Origin: Armigeres subalbatus
Lineage: Eukaryota > Arthropoda > Insecta > Diptera > Culicidae
Direction: 5' to 3'
Assembly (NCBI RefSeq): GCF_024139115.2
Contig: NW_026943535.1
Span: 372,001-436,000, forward strand
Length of the DNA stretch: 64,000 nt
Made by a program: the position numbers and the translations under genes. The notes beneath the pieces were generated by a model. It was not told where the DNA came from. It was given only the letters and a program-made list of their open reading frames with translations, and ran no database searches. Below are positions 23,262-33,609 of the stretch, piece by piece. Numbering within the stretch: position 1 is the first letter of the stretch; the number at the start of each line of letters is the position of its first letter.

Positions 23262-23475
23262 TCTTTTATTTATTTATTATCAGACTAAGTCCAGAGTGGC
23301 CTGTGCTGCACATAAAAGTCTTCTCCATTCAGCTCGGTCCAAGGCTGCACTTCGCCAACCACGCAGTCTGCGGAAGGTCCGCAAATCGTCCTCCACCTGA
23401 TCGATCCACCTTGCCCGCTGTGCACCTCGCCTCCTTGTTCCCGTCGGATCATTGTCGGTAATCTGCTCGTTTGTT
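23262..23475 (-). mobile_element. 3' end of a non-LTR retrotransposon (LINE)
   Basis: On the minus strand one frame encodes a C-terminal tail ending W-R-S-A-A-L-D-R-A-E-W followed by LLCAAQATL and a stop, which I recognise as the extreme C terminus of common mosquito non-LTR elements, probably RTE-like. Preceding residues (DQVEDDLRTFR) fit. The plus-strand TTATTTATTTATTATCAGAC would be the 3' tail region. Only about 200 bp remain, a typical 5'-truncated copy. Confidence 0.6.
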
Positions 23476-23723
23476 TTTTCTCCTTAGCTCCTGCCCAATA
23501 AACAATCAGGACGTTTCTAAGCCAATACGGTATCCATGGGTCATAGATTTTTCCATTATCAATCGTAGTTCACCACCGAAAAGTCAATGACAGTCTTATT
23601 AATGTTTCCATTTAAGCCAGATCAAGATTTGTCATGGAAAAATAACTTGTGATTGGAACCTAAAGAAATGACACCTTTTACATCTTCATGAGCTCATTCA
23701 ATATGCGAGCAGTTAATAGGTAG

Positions 23724-23857
23724 TAGTTTGTGCAACAAGTTGCAAAAAGATGATTTTTTCAGCACGAGTAGTACGTTTATCAAACGAGGCTTGCCGAGTT
23801 GGGTAACATCTACGAGTGCTGAAAAATCGAGTTTTTGCAAACGAGTTGCACACGCTA
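23724..23857. mobile_element. Terminal-inverted-repeat MITE, about 134 bp
   Basis: The left end (TAGTTTGTGCAACAAGTTGC ... TTTTTTCAGCACGAGTAG) pairs with the right end (CTACGAGTGCTGAAAAATCG ... GCAAACGAGTTGCACACGCTA). The arms cover most of the element. This is a common Aedes-type repeat as far as I recall. Confidence 0.65.
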
Positions 23858-24127
23858 TTTTACAATGACGAAAAATGGACTTTTATATGACACATCTGTA
23901 CCAAAATTATACTTGTACTTGTATAATTTCATCCATAATTTACTCCATAGATCATTCTTGCCAATAAATTATGTTGCTGCAGAGAACAATCAGATTCCAT
24001 GTTGCCGTGCCATATTGAATAGTTCGATAAACCGTGAAGCGATATATGTACTTGCCTGTGGAAATTTTTAATGTCATGTCTAAATATCAAACTATTACAT
24101 TTATTACACGACGTAGAGAATACACTA

Positions 24128-24286
24128 CACTGGATTTTGTTTTTACACGATTTACATTTTATCAATTTTGCACTCATTCTAAATGCAAGGATTTTTTTAA
24201 ACATGTTGTAAAGATTTTGGTGGTGAATTAAAGTCACAGGATCAAAAATACGAGCGAAAAAAAATCGTGTAAAAACAAAATCCTGT
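24128..24286. mobile_element. Tc1/mariner-type MITE, copy 1
   Basis: It begins CACTGGATTTTGTTTTTACA and ends with a near-exact reverse complement (GTGTAAAAACAAAATCCTG). TA is present at both edges, the Tc1/mariner target. A second copy is at 26351-26552. The internal sequence has no coding capacity. Confidence 0.7.
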
Positions 24287-24339
24287 ATATTTGAACACAT
24301 ACCCGAGCTATTTCAGCAAAATGTAGTCATGTAACTACT

Positions 24340-24836
24340 GTTCTGATGTTGGTTTTTCATTATAGCACCCAAATGAGTGTTATAATGAATATTATGCAAT
24401 CCATTTCAGTTGCATAATGGTCATTAAAGCACCCATTTCGTTGGTATGGAAAAGTAGGCCGTTTTATGACTCAAAGGGGAACTGTAAACCAGATATTATG
24501 ATCAGGAATTGCAAAAAACATAGTTGTAGGCTGCTGGTGTAAGATGCATTCATGGATACCAAACTTGACAACTTCGAGAAATGAAAATACAATACAGTTC
24601 TGCGCAATACATGAATATGAGAAAAGTGTATCTGTTTATTGCATTCATTGAAAATGCTAAGCTATCAGCGTGAAAATTTGTATGCAGAGGTTTTTGGGGC
24701 CGGGGAAGGTTCTTAAGATGGTTCGAGACCCCTCCCCTTTTGGAAAGGGGGGCTCCCATACCAATGAAACACTAATTTCTGCATAATTCTAATCAGAGAA
24801 TAAATCAATTTTAGGCGAAACGAAGTTCGACGGGTC
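24340..24836. other. Non-coding, repeat-like sequence before the LTR element
   Basis: It contains short self-complementary text, for example CCCCTCCCCTTTTGGAAAGG at 24729-24748 and GAGTGTTATAATGAATATTA near 24373. These resemble small mosquito repeats, but boundaries could not be set. Confidence 0.35.
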
Positions 24837-24841
24837 TGCTA

Positions 24842-25238
24842 TGTAGAGAATAAGGCTTGATCAATAGATACAACATTATTCAAGTTGATACATTATTTCG
24901 TTCAACAATAAATGATAAATTAATCCGCCACTCTATGGTATTTTCGGTGTTTGCATCACAATTTCTAGAAATTCGACTAAATAAATCATGGTAGGCGGGG
25001 TTAAGTATAACAAACAACACATAACCGTTGCCAACGCCAAACTGTATAAAAGGCGGGTGTCAACGGGGCAAGAGGTCATTCTTACAACGGATGGCATGAC
25101 GAACGGATCAAATTTGAAGAAAAGGAGAAGATCAAGAACAGATTATCAAGAATCCATAATTAAAAGAGGAGCAAGACTTATCAAGAGACTCCAAACCTCT
25201 TCTGGCATTTTGTGAATTAAGAACCAGAAATCACGACA
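24842..25238 (+). repeat. 5' LTR of the non-autonomous element (397 bp)
   Basis: The LTR starts TG and ends CA. A TATAAAAG at 25045-25052 lies upstream of GGCGGGTGTCAACGGGG and is the likely promoter TATA box. It matches the 3' LTR except for a few substitutions (AAATAAATC versus AAATGGATC; GAATTAAG versus GAATCAAG) and single-base indels. Confidence 0.85.
25045..25052 (+). promoter_or_regulatory. TATA box in the 5' LTR
   Basis: TATAAAAG, conserved at the equivalent position of the 3' LTR (29311-29318). It would mark the U3/R promoter, with transcription beginning about 25-30 bp downstream. Confidence 0.55.
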
Positions 25239-25289
25239 ACGGCGTGGACGGTAGCAGAACTTTAGTTCCCAATCGGTAGGTATCAGAAG

Positions 25290-25530
25290 AACGCGAAATG
25301 TAGAAAATAGCTGTACTGTAGACGAGGCAGTATTCAGCATCTAGAATTGATCTCTGATAGTTAAGGCAGAGTATCAGGAGTACTAAACAGTACATAACAC
25401 GGAGCTGTAGTCGAGGCAGCATCCGATGAATCAATTGACCTCTGATAGATGAATCAGAGTAATAAGAAATGTCACTTTGGAAATGCAGTCGAGACAGGGC
25501 ACTTTAGAAAGTGATATTTGCGAGTAAAGC
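25290..25530 (+). repeat. Short tandem units after the 5' LTR
   Basis: Two diverged copies of a unit containing CTGTAGACGAGGCAG ... ATTGATCTCTGATAG ... GCAGAGTA appear (25312-25390 and 25403-25470), with a partial third (GCAGTCGAGACAG at 25485). Located in the leader of the non-coding LTR element. Confidence 0.5.
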
Positions 25531-26009
25531 CAATAATGAAATATACCTTTTGCTGTAGTGCCCTCAAATATCGCGAGGTGCAACAGCAAGCAACCATTTT
25601 GGATTATGAAATTCGGATGAGCGTGATGGTTTTGCAGAACATAAAAAAAATAACGAGTTTAAGTTTTATTTCATGTTATTTCGTGAACCCTGCTAGCTCA
25701 ATATTCTGGAAATTGAAATTAGGCACAGATCTACAGTATCAAATATCATCAGAAAGTGTGCAATGAAATGTAAAAAAAAAAAGTTTTCAACTATGTCATA
25801 TTTGAAACAAATTAAGTTAAAATTCTATTGAACATTGGAAATGTTTGAATCATATTCGACATAATTTTCATCTGCATTCGTGATTGTAATGTTTTCTTTG
25901 TAGATTGAGATTAAATTGTATTTAATTTGATAATATTTGAAATTGAGTTGAAGTACAATTTTATTCTATTTAAGATGAATTAAATTTCGTATTGAGCAGA
26001 AGCGTAGGA

Positions 26010-26200
26010 TTACAATTTCAAAGATGGTGAGTTCGATTCTTTGACCGACCTAAAAAGCTTTCGGGTGGGAATTTTTTTTGATGTCCGGGTCATAGTATAT
26101 TCATGGTATTTGGCACACTAAATGCATATTCAAACAATGGCAGGCATAAAACAGCTATCAAATATTAACTATGGAAATGCATATAGAACAGTTAGTTGAA
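26010..26200 (+). repeat. Degenerate 3' part of a tRNA-derived SINE, nested in the LTR element
   Basis: GGTGAGTTCGATTCTTTGAC resembles a polymerase III B box followed by GACCTAAAAAGCTTTCGGG, TGATGTCCGGGTCATAGTA and GGCACACTAAATGCATA. This order follows the body of an Aedes SINE as I remember it (GTTCGATTC ... GGGCATAGAGTA ... GCCACACGATATACG). It is heavily diverged and lacks the A-box part. Confidence 0.4.
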
Positions 26201-26350
26201 AACCAGCCAAATGAACATAGAACAGATCTATTGAACAGAAAATCGGATTGTATTAAACTTGAATTTGACTAGAGTTGGATTAATGTAAACAAAAATAATT
26301 ATGGATTTATTTTAAGTTTAGTAATGAAGAAGTTCATTTAGATTGGAATA

Positions 26351-26552
26351 CACTGGATTCTGTTTTTACACGATTTACGTTTTCTCTATTTTCCACTCAT
26401 CCTAAATGTTTAAAGTATATTAATTATCATGTGATTTTTCTTTGATTTATTCTGGATTTTTTGAAACATGTTGCAAAGAGTTTGGTGGCAAATTGAAGTC
26501 ACACGATCAAAAATACGAGCGAAAAAAAATCGTGTAAAAACAAAATCCTGTG
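26351..26552. mobile_element. Tc1/mariner-type MITE, copy 2, nested in the LTR element
   Basis: CACTGGATTCTGTTTTTACA at the left and AAAACAAAATCCTGTG at the right form terminal inverted repeats, flanked by TA (26349-26350 and 26553-26554). It shares the centre (TTTGGTGGCAAATTGAAGTC) with copy 1 at 24128. It lies inside the LTR element, so either it moved in after that element formed or it became part of its lineage. Confidence 0.75.
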
Positions 26553-26813
26553 TAGATTACAAATTGTTTGTGATTCAATATTGATTTTTTGGGTTCAAAT
26601 TTTAAAATGGATTGGATTGAACCATATTTGTATTGCAGATTTGGATTGGATTTAAAATAGATTAAAATTAAATTAGACTTGAACTTTATTTGGCATGAAT
26701 TATTCTGAATTAAAAAAAAAAACATTTATAAATTAGATTAGTTTTACGACGGAAACGCTTGAATTACGATTTTATTCTCTTGAAAATGGATTTAATCTAG
26801 ACTAGATTTGAAC

Positions 26814-27177
26814 CGTTTGTTTGAGAAACTGCATATGTAACATTTTGGGCCAAAATGAGATTTTTATATATTCTGAATCCTTTTCCAAAAATACGTATTC
26901 TGGCAAAAAAAAGGAAAAAAAAATTTTTGTTCAGGAATGTATGACATTTTTTTCGTTTGTTTGAGAAACTACATAAGTCCACGCACTTTGAAGAGCAATT
27001 ATGGAGTACTGGTTACAGTTTTGGCACTGGAAGTGCCCCAGGGTGTTGAGTTTTGTTAAAAAAAATATTGATCTGTGTCGAAGAAATCGAAAGATTCGGT
27101 ACCAATTTGTCCAAAAACAGTTTTTTTGTTTTCTCGAAATTGTATAAAATGGATATATGCAATTTCTCAAACAAATG
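26814..27177. mobile_element. TIR element with TTTGTTTGAGAAA ends, copy 1
   Basis: The left end is CGTTTGTTTGAGAAACTGCA and the right end TGCAATTTCTCAAACAAATG, about 20-bp inverted termini. An internal second TTTGTTTGAGAAACTACATA occurs at 26957. A relative lies at 49405-49615 and shares the internal AAATACGTATTCTG and CGCACTTTGA text. Non-coding. Confidence 0.65.
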
Positions 27178-29085
27178 ATTCATTTGTATTCATTTCTATT
27201 CAAATTTAATTGGAAACAATTTGAATTAGTATTAAAAATGGAATGGTTCTGTGTTGGTTTAGTATTAGAATTCGAATGGAGTTCAACTAATTAAAGATTA
27301 AGTTGATTTACTTGGACTTGGATAAGATTCGAACAGGATTTATGTTGCATCGGATAGGGATTCGGATAAGGATCGAAATGAAATTGAATTGCACTTCTAC
27401 ATTTGGAATGAATTTAAAAGGCTTTTGGTTTAAATCCAATTGTATTGGTTTGATTTTAGGATTTGAGTTTAATTGTATCAGAATCAGCGGCAATAAGTGA
27501 ATAATACATCTTTAAGAGCATCAAGGTTATAGAATTTATCACTCAGTGACAATACCCTTGCTTTATGTTGTGTTTAACCTGCTATTCTCCGTTTTAAAAT
27601 GCCGAGTCACGGAAAAATCGAAGTTGAAACTTGATAAATGGAAATATGGGAATAGCAGAAATTTCGAGAATTCTGTTTGGTGTTTTGGAAGAAAAATAGT
27701 GATTTAAAAAAAACAAGTATAATGTAAATAGAGCTTATTAGTATAATGTAGTTTGAGCTTATTGGTGCTTTTACAATGATTTCAAATTTATTGACACTGA
27801 ATTGCGTTTGAGGCTTTGCATAATACAGAATTTTAATACGATCGGTCCATGTAATTTTGACTGTTACGCTATCGTTTGTAATGAAAAAAATTTAGGAATG
27901 AATGAAGAAAAAAATTAAGGACCATATTGATAAATTGTAGCTGGAAAAAAAAACAGAAATCACGCAAATTTATGAAAAACAGAGATATTTGAGGGATAAG
28001 GAATTAAGTTTAAAGCGAATAAATATTTTTTTACAATTGGAGGCAATTAGCCAAACGAATTGGATTTCAAATAAGTAAAATTAAATTGCAATTGCTTTGT
28101 ACTATATTTTTATGAAAATGGATAAAGCTTTATGGAAATGGATGAAAAAAAATAAATTAATTACATTTAAATTTGAAAGAATTGTAATAAATTGATTTTG
28201 ATTGAATGAAACATATTTTGAATATTTATTGTACCTTAATTTAAATTCTATTGAATTTGCACAACACTAAGATTTGGTATTGGATTGTATTTGATTTCGA
28301 TTGGATTCGGATGGAACATGGACTAAATTCGGTATTATCCATTACATTTGATTTAGAATTGAATAAGAAGTACAATTGGATTTATAATTATTCCAAATTG
28401 TATTTTTATGGGATTAGATTTAGATTGGTTTTATTTTTGATAGGATTTAGATTGAAATAATATTGTTCTTGAGTTGACCAGCTCATTTTGAATTGAGTTA
28501 AAAATGGAATAAATTCAGATTGCATTTGGATTGAATTCGAATTCTACTAAATGTGAATTAAACTTGAATGAAATAAAGAATGGAATTGGTATTTAACTGA
28601 ATTTGTTTTTTTGTAATTAGATAGGATTTGGATAGCACTCACTCACAATTGCTAAGCTTTCAACATTCTACGGCGAACTAGAAATGACAAGGGTAGACAT
28701 TTCTTTTTGACATTCATTCTACCAAGTAATAGTAGAAAACATTAACACGACAGTGGCAGGAGCAAGCATAGAAAGGGCGTAAATAGTCAGATTATTTTTC
28801 AACCCCCACAAATACTGTAAACATAAAAAATTTGACCTTGTATGATCAAATTTTAGTTGATAGTACTTATTTGATAATTCCTCGTAATTAGGACTTATGA
28901 ATCAGTACCTTCAGTCATCACACTCCTATAGCTTTGAGCCACAGTCAATTAAACTCAACTCTATGCTGTTTACGATAATTACAACGGAGTTCGTCATTCA
29001 AATGCACTAAGTTTTCAATATATATGTTTATAATACAAACAATATTCAGTAAAAATGAATTCCAATTTTCCGCAGACTTTGTATT

Positions 29086-29107
29086 AAAGAGTAGAGGATG
29101 AGAGTAT
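29086..29107 (+). promoter_or_regulatory. Polypurine tract before the 3' LTR
   Basis: AAGAGTAGAGGATGAGAG is almost all purine and ends a few bases before the 3' LTR start, the position of the plus-strand primer of LTR elements. Confidence 0.5.
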
Positions 29108-29506
29108 TGTAGAGAATAAGGCTTGATCAATAGATACAACATTATTCAAGTTGATACATTATTTCGTTCAACAATAAATGATAAATTAATCCGCCACTCT
29201 ATGGTATTTTCGGTGTTTGCATCACAATTTCTAGAAATTCGACTAAATGGATCATGGTAGGCGGGGTTAAGTATAACATACAACACATAACCGTTGCCAA
29301 CGCCAAACTGTATAAAAGGCGGGTGTCAACGGGGCAAGAGGTCATTCTTACAACGGATGGCATGACGAACGGATCAGAATTTGAAGAAAAGAGAGAAGAT
29401 CAAGAACAGATTATCAAGAATCCATAATTAAAAGAGGAGCAAGACTTATCAAGAGACTCCAAACCTCTTCTGGCATTTTGTGAATCAAGAACCAGAAATC
29501 ACGACA
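29108..29506 (+). repeat. 3' LTR of the non-autonomous element (399 bp)
   Basis: Near-identical to the 5' LTR with TATAAAAG at 29311-29318. It is followed at once by TGCTA, the target duplication. Confidence 0.85.
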
Positions 29507-29639
29507 TGCTAGTTCCTTATAAAATACATTGTTATCTTGTGACATACTACCGTCAACTGACTAATGAAAATAGAAAAGTAATGATGTTCTATTATTGGAA
29601 AACAAATTTTACTTGATCTTAATTTTTTCTGTAAAACTA

Positions 29640-30230
29640 GCGAAAAAACCCAGCTTTGTCCGGGTGTTGCAAATGTCACAATGAACTATTTGTAGCGCCG
29701 CACTCTAAATCAATTTCCGCGCGTTTGTTCTGTTTTCTTCAACAGCTGACCCAAAATTGTATTCAGATGTTTTTAACATTTCCCCGTTGAATTCACCAAC
29801 TTTTTTGTAGCTACAATCCTTGCGGATCCCAAAACGAACCGATAAGGGAAAAAATCTTGCAAATCGGTCAACCCGTTCGCGAGTTAAATCGTCAGGAAGG
29901 AAATCTCAACTCATTTTTGTTATATGGAAGATTATTTTGTATATCAAATCGCCTTATGTCTAAATTTTACATATGTTGACAAACAAAAACGCTTGCCAAT
30001 AAAAGAACAAAATCTGCAAAAGTCGCAGTTTTCCTTAAAAAATTGGATTCTAACAACTCATTAACGTGTAAAATAACGCAGCCGTTAACGTTTAATTAAC
30101 GGAGAGCGTTACCGTTACCGTTGATAAACGTTTAATAAAGGTTAACGGAAATATCGTTGATCGTTGAAATTAACGTTAACGGAGAAACGAAACGGCGTTG
30201 ATCGTTAATTAACGTTAACAACCCTGATTT
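29640..30230. repeat. Repeat-derived segment ending in a CGTTAACG-rich block
   Basis: 29810-29895 (GCGGATCCCAAAACGAACCG ... AAATCGGTCAACCCGTTCGC) resembles a sequence common in mosquito transposons, though I cannot name the element. 30060-30230 is dense in AACGTTAAC and CGTTAACGG motifs and mirrors 22898-23255. Confidence 0.45.
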
Positions 30231-31189
30231 TAAGTATTGTATATCCTTACAATATTCAGAAACGCTTTTAAATCCTGGAATAATTATTAAATTGAGATCA
30301 AAGGAGGTCACTGAACTGACTAAAACATTTCGGTAAAACATTAAATTTCTTACAGAGTCGCAGCTGTTCATAGTATAGAATCTGAGAGCATTTTTATTGT
30401 GTTTACTTATGTTTATTCTAGCATGATCATCAAAACTTCTTTGACGAGGTTAGTTCACCAAATTATTGAGAGTATGTATACTCGGTAGTGGTGCTCTATG
30501 CCTGGAATGCTGCACTACAAACTGCTGCATCAAAAACAATCTAGTGCTTAAATCCCAATACATTGCCGAGAGGCTCCGACTCCAGCTGAATATTCTTGCT
30601 TATACGATAATGACAAAGGAAAGTCATTATGCGCTCTCAGTAAAAGCGTACGTATATTTATGTTTCTTTGTTTCAGAGAATTAAGTCCGCCTGGGTAGTG
30701 CGAATTTCCGCGATCTTCTTATCGGAACACCTATGCTGCATAGAAAAAAATCATTAAGCCACTAGCACATCACTTCTCTTTGTTTCGTAGACTAGCAGTC
30801 ATTAAGCATTAATTCTAGAGTGCCATGCTTCCAGCAAAATTACCTCTGGTAAACCAGCTGCAAACAATTTGTTCCATTCTCGGCTTCTGGACAATTTAGA
30901 ATAATAAGAGTAATTAATGAAAATATATTTCATACACGCTACAAAAACTTGTATACAAGGCAGGTTATATTCTGCGGACGGTTTCTAGAAAAAGTAACAA
31001 TAATTCAATATAATAGTTTTATACAAGCAAAAAATAATATATTTTCATTGAATTAAGATAGGACACGTGACCCACCAAATCGGATATCTTCCCTGGAATT
31101 TAATTATATAACGAGTGACAACAAAAAAAATGGAATGAAAAGAATGGCTCGGGATTAAAAATACAAAGAAGTATTGTCAGATTTTCTAG
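30231..31189. other. No recognised feature
   Basis: AT-rich with short frames on both strands. No hairpin, repeat or family motif recognised. Confidence 0.35.
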
Positions 31190-31385
31190 ATATGATACAC
31201 TGCGCGGCGTTTGTAATGTTCCCAAATGGGTACTTGCACAAAACTTCACGCGGCGAATGACTGTCGAAAGGTACGGCCGCGCCAAACGATACACCGCAAT
31301 GTTATTCACCCATAAGAATCAAGTAAACGGGGTGCAGAAAGCGCGGCGGTACCTTTCATGAAGGGTTCGCCGCGTGCAATTTTGA
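31190..31385. repeat. GC-rich inverted repeat, MITE-like
   Basis: CGCGGCGAATGACTG ... GAAAGGTACGGCCGCGCC (31251-31285) pairs with GCGCGGCGGTACCTTTCATG ... GTTCGCCGCG (31342-31376), with a further GCGCGGCGTTTG at 31203. The pairing is imperfect. The GC content contrasts with the surrounding DNA. Confidence 0.55.
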
Positions 31386-31439
31386 GAAAATCAGGCAATA
31401 TTCTTACTTTAATCTGATATATGTTATACAAAGAAGGAA

Positions 31440-31960
31440 GGATCGGTTGGCCGAAACCCATTCACTATGCTGAAACCCATCTGGCCAAAAGCCATTTGGT
31501 CGAAAGGGTCGTTTGGCCGAACGGGTCATTAGGGCCGAAAGAGTCATTTGGCCGAAAGGGTCGTTTGGTCGAAAGGTTCATTTGACAGAAAGGGTTATTT
31601 GGCCGAGAAGGTCATTAAGCCGGGAGGGTCATTTGGCTGAATGGTCCATTTGACCGAAATGGTCATTTGGCCGAATTGGAGGGACGTCTCACTATTCACT
31701 TCACGCTCCTCATTTTTCACAGTGAAAAGTGAGAGATGAGGAATGAGAATTAAGACGTCTCTATCCTTACACCTAATTTTTCACTTTTCAAATGACCTAT
31801 TCGGCCAAATGCCTTATTTGGCCAAATGTCCCTTTCGGCCTAATGACCCTTTCAGCCAGATGACCATGTCGGTCAAAAGATCTTTTCGGACAAATGACCC
31901 TTTCGGCCTAATGACCCTTTTGGCCAAATTACCCTTTCGGCCTACTAAGCAAGTCCAGTA
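31440..31960. repeat. Foldback structure made of inverted arrays of a 17-bp unit
   Basis: The left arm (31445-31680) is about 14 copies of GGTCATTTGGCCGAAAG with variation. The right arm (31790-31945) is about 9 copies of the reverse complement. The centre is itself palindromic, GACGTCTC ... TTTTCACAGTGAAAA ... GACGTCTC, with the symmetry point near 31721. The whole could fold into a long hairpin. No coding content and no target duplication found. Confidence 0.8.
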
Positions 31961-32179
31961 GTTGAAAAATTATGTTTAAAAAAATATATTTTTTTCAAAA
32001 ATGTTGATTTTTTTGACCACCCATGGAATAGCTGATTTTTCGTACAAATTTAATACTATCATCAAACAAAAGTGGGCAATATTATGGAGTTGATGGGCCT
32101 GAATGTATACTGTCAGAACACATTTGAAATTTTTGCTAATATTTCCTACTAGCTGTAGAAGAATGCCCAGAAAAATATC

Positions 32180-32470
32180 ACTTTTTTATGAAAAAACCCA
32201 GATCAATCCACCTAGCGTTGGTGGTGCCTTTCTCGCGCATTAAAAAAATAAGAAAAACACATAAGAGAGTAAGCATATGCGGTATTTCGAAAAAATTTCG
32301 TTTCAGGTGGTTCGAAACGAAATTCCATGAAATTCGCGGAATTTTAGCATGGCGAAATCGCATTTCTTGATTTCGTTTCGTTTCGTAAAATTACAAAATT
32401 TCGCTAGAAAAAACTAGCTTCTAACGAAATTTAACGGAATTCCGCGGAATTTCGAAACAAATTTAAACTT
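32180..32470. repeat. TTTCG/CGAAA-rich repeat with MITE-like head
   Basis: It starts with AATCCACCTAGCGTTGGTGG and TGCCTTTCTCGCGCATTA, wording typical of a mosquito MITE, followed by repeated ATTTCGTTTCGTTTCG and GGAATTCCGCGGAATTTCG motifs. A related TTTCGTTTCG-rich stretch is at 36545-36720. Confidence 0.5.
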
Positions 32471-33110
32471 AAGCCATTCTTCATATTATCAAACATTTTG
32501 GCTCCGCTGAACAAAAATCGTTTAGTTGTTTTCAAAACTTTAGGCTATACATTTTTCTAATAACGCTTACTACATAGCCCTATTCTTAGTTGACAAATAC
32601 GTATGTAGTTTTCTTCTATAAAACGTGTTCCAGTGTTTCAGTGTTCCAAGTTTCAAATTTATATTTTGTGATATTTTTACTATTTGTACAATATGTATGC
32701 GAAATATATCGTGTTGTTGCTGGTCATGAGACGGCAGCTAGTAGTCGGGAGAACGCGAAGTGAAAAAAAAATTTACCTCGCGTGGCAGGCATTTGTTTAA
32801 CCAGTGTACAATCGATCTGGTAGATGTTGAGCAAGCAAGCGAGTGTGGGAGAACGCGAAGTGATAAAACTAACGTCTACATCGAAGTGCACAGAATTATG
32901 TAGTGCGGAATCGATCGTATTGTAGAAGCAATGAACGAAGCACATTGAATTTTGTTGACACAGTTTTCGTCTTCTTGATTTCAAAACAAGTTTACAATGA
33001 ATATTAAGTCGCTTACCAAGGGGCTTCACATGAATTACCTTTTCTACTAACCAACGATTATTTTCCATGGCGCCCACGGAGATGCAGAGCATTCCTCGGT
33101 CTTTTATAAC
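32471..33110. other. No recognised gene
   Basis: A 136-codon minus-strand frame (32724-33134) is the longest here but has no family motif and runs into a transposon terminus. GGGAGAACGCGAAGTGA occurs twice (32747 and 32848), a small local duplication. Confidence 0.35.
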
Positions 33111-33190
33111 AGCGATTCTCAACCTGGGGTACATGTACCCCTGGGGTTACTTTCGCCGGACCCAAGGGTACCTCGGACGAAATGCTTAAT
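33111..33190 (+). mobile_element. Possible hAT transposon terminus
   Basis: CAGCGATTCTCAACCTGGGG followed by TACATGTACCCCTGGGG is the form of many animal hAT terminal repeats. The opposite end was not found within the window, and no hAT transposase is visible, so this is an orphan end or part of a non-autonomous copy. Confidence 0.45.
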
Positions 33191-33609
33191 GGCGGTTTGA
33201 ATTACAATTTTAATCTAAACTTATTGATAAAGCTTTGTATTTTTTTTTATTTCTAAACTTTGTCTTGGGATGGGTAAAGGGTAAAGGATGTGTTTTGAAC
33301 CACCCTTCCGGGGCTCTTATTTTGAACCAAGAGGAATTTGCTCTCAGTGGTCCAAAATATGAGGGCGTGGTGGTCTGGTGGTCCAAAGTACCCTATGCGG
33401 CGATCAGTAAATCATGGCCTTTTGAATCCTGTCCTCCACAACCAGTACAATGGATGAAGAGATGTGGGACAAAAGATCAAAAGGGCAAAACCTCGAAATA
33501 ACAAATTTTAAAAATCTTCTATGCAATCTTCCGGGTCAAAACATAATGTTGAATAATATGTCAAGAATATGATTCTTAACTAAAATCTAGAGTCTACAGT
33601 TTCGAAAGC
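33191..33609. other. Possible interior of a non-autonomous element
   Basis: Lies between the hAT-like end and the 23-bp satellite. An 88-codon frame at 33235-33501 carries no recognisable domain. Nothing further can be supported. Confidence 0.3.

Larger units (their letters stand above)
24837..29511 (+). mobile_element. Complete non-autonomous LTR retrotransposon with 5-bp target duplication
   Basis: Two direct LTRs (24842-25238 and 29108-29506) begin TGTAGAGAATAAGG and end AATCACGACA. They are flanked by TGCTA on the left (24837-24841) and TGCTA on the right (29507-29511), a 5-bp target-site duplication. The internal 3.87 kb encodes no gag or pol that I can recognise. It is AT-rich with runs of GGATTGAATT-like text and contains nested small elements. 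This fits a LARD-type, non-coding LTR element that depends on another element's proteins. LTRs differ at only a handful of positions, so insertion is probably recent. Confidence 0.85.

Noticed and set aside
23929..24300. 123-codon minus-strand frame
   Set aside because: Most of it runs through the mariner MITE at 24128-24286, including both inverted termini, so it is not a protein gene.
32724..33134. 136-codon minus-strand frame
   Set aside because: No domain recognised, no splice partners, and it overlaps a hAT-like terminus. I briefly considered a copia RT fragment, but the key motifs do not line up.
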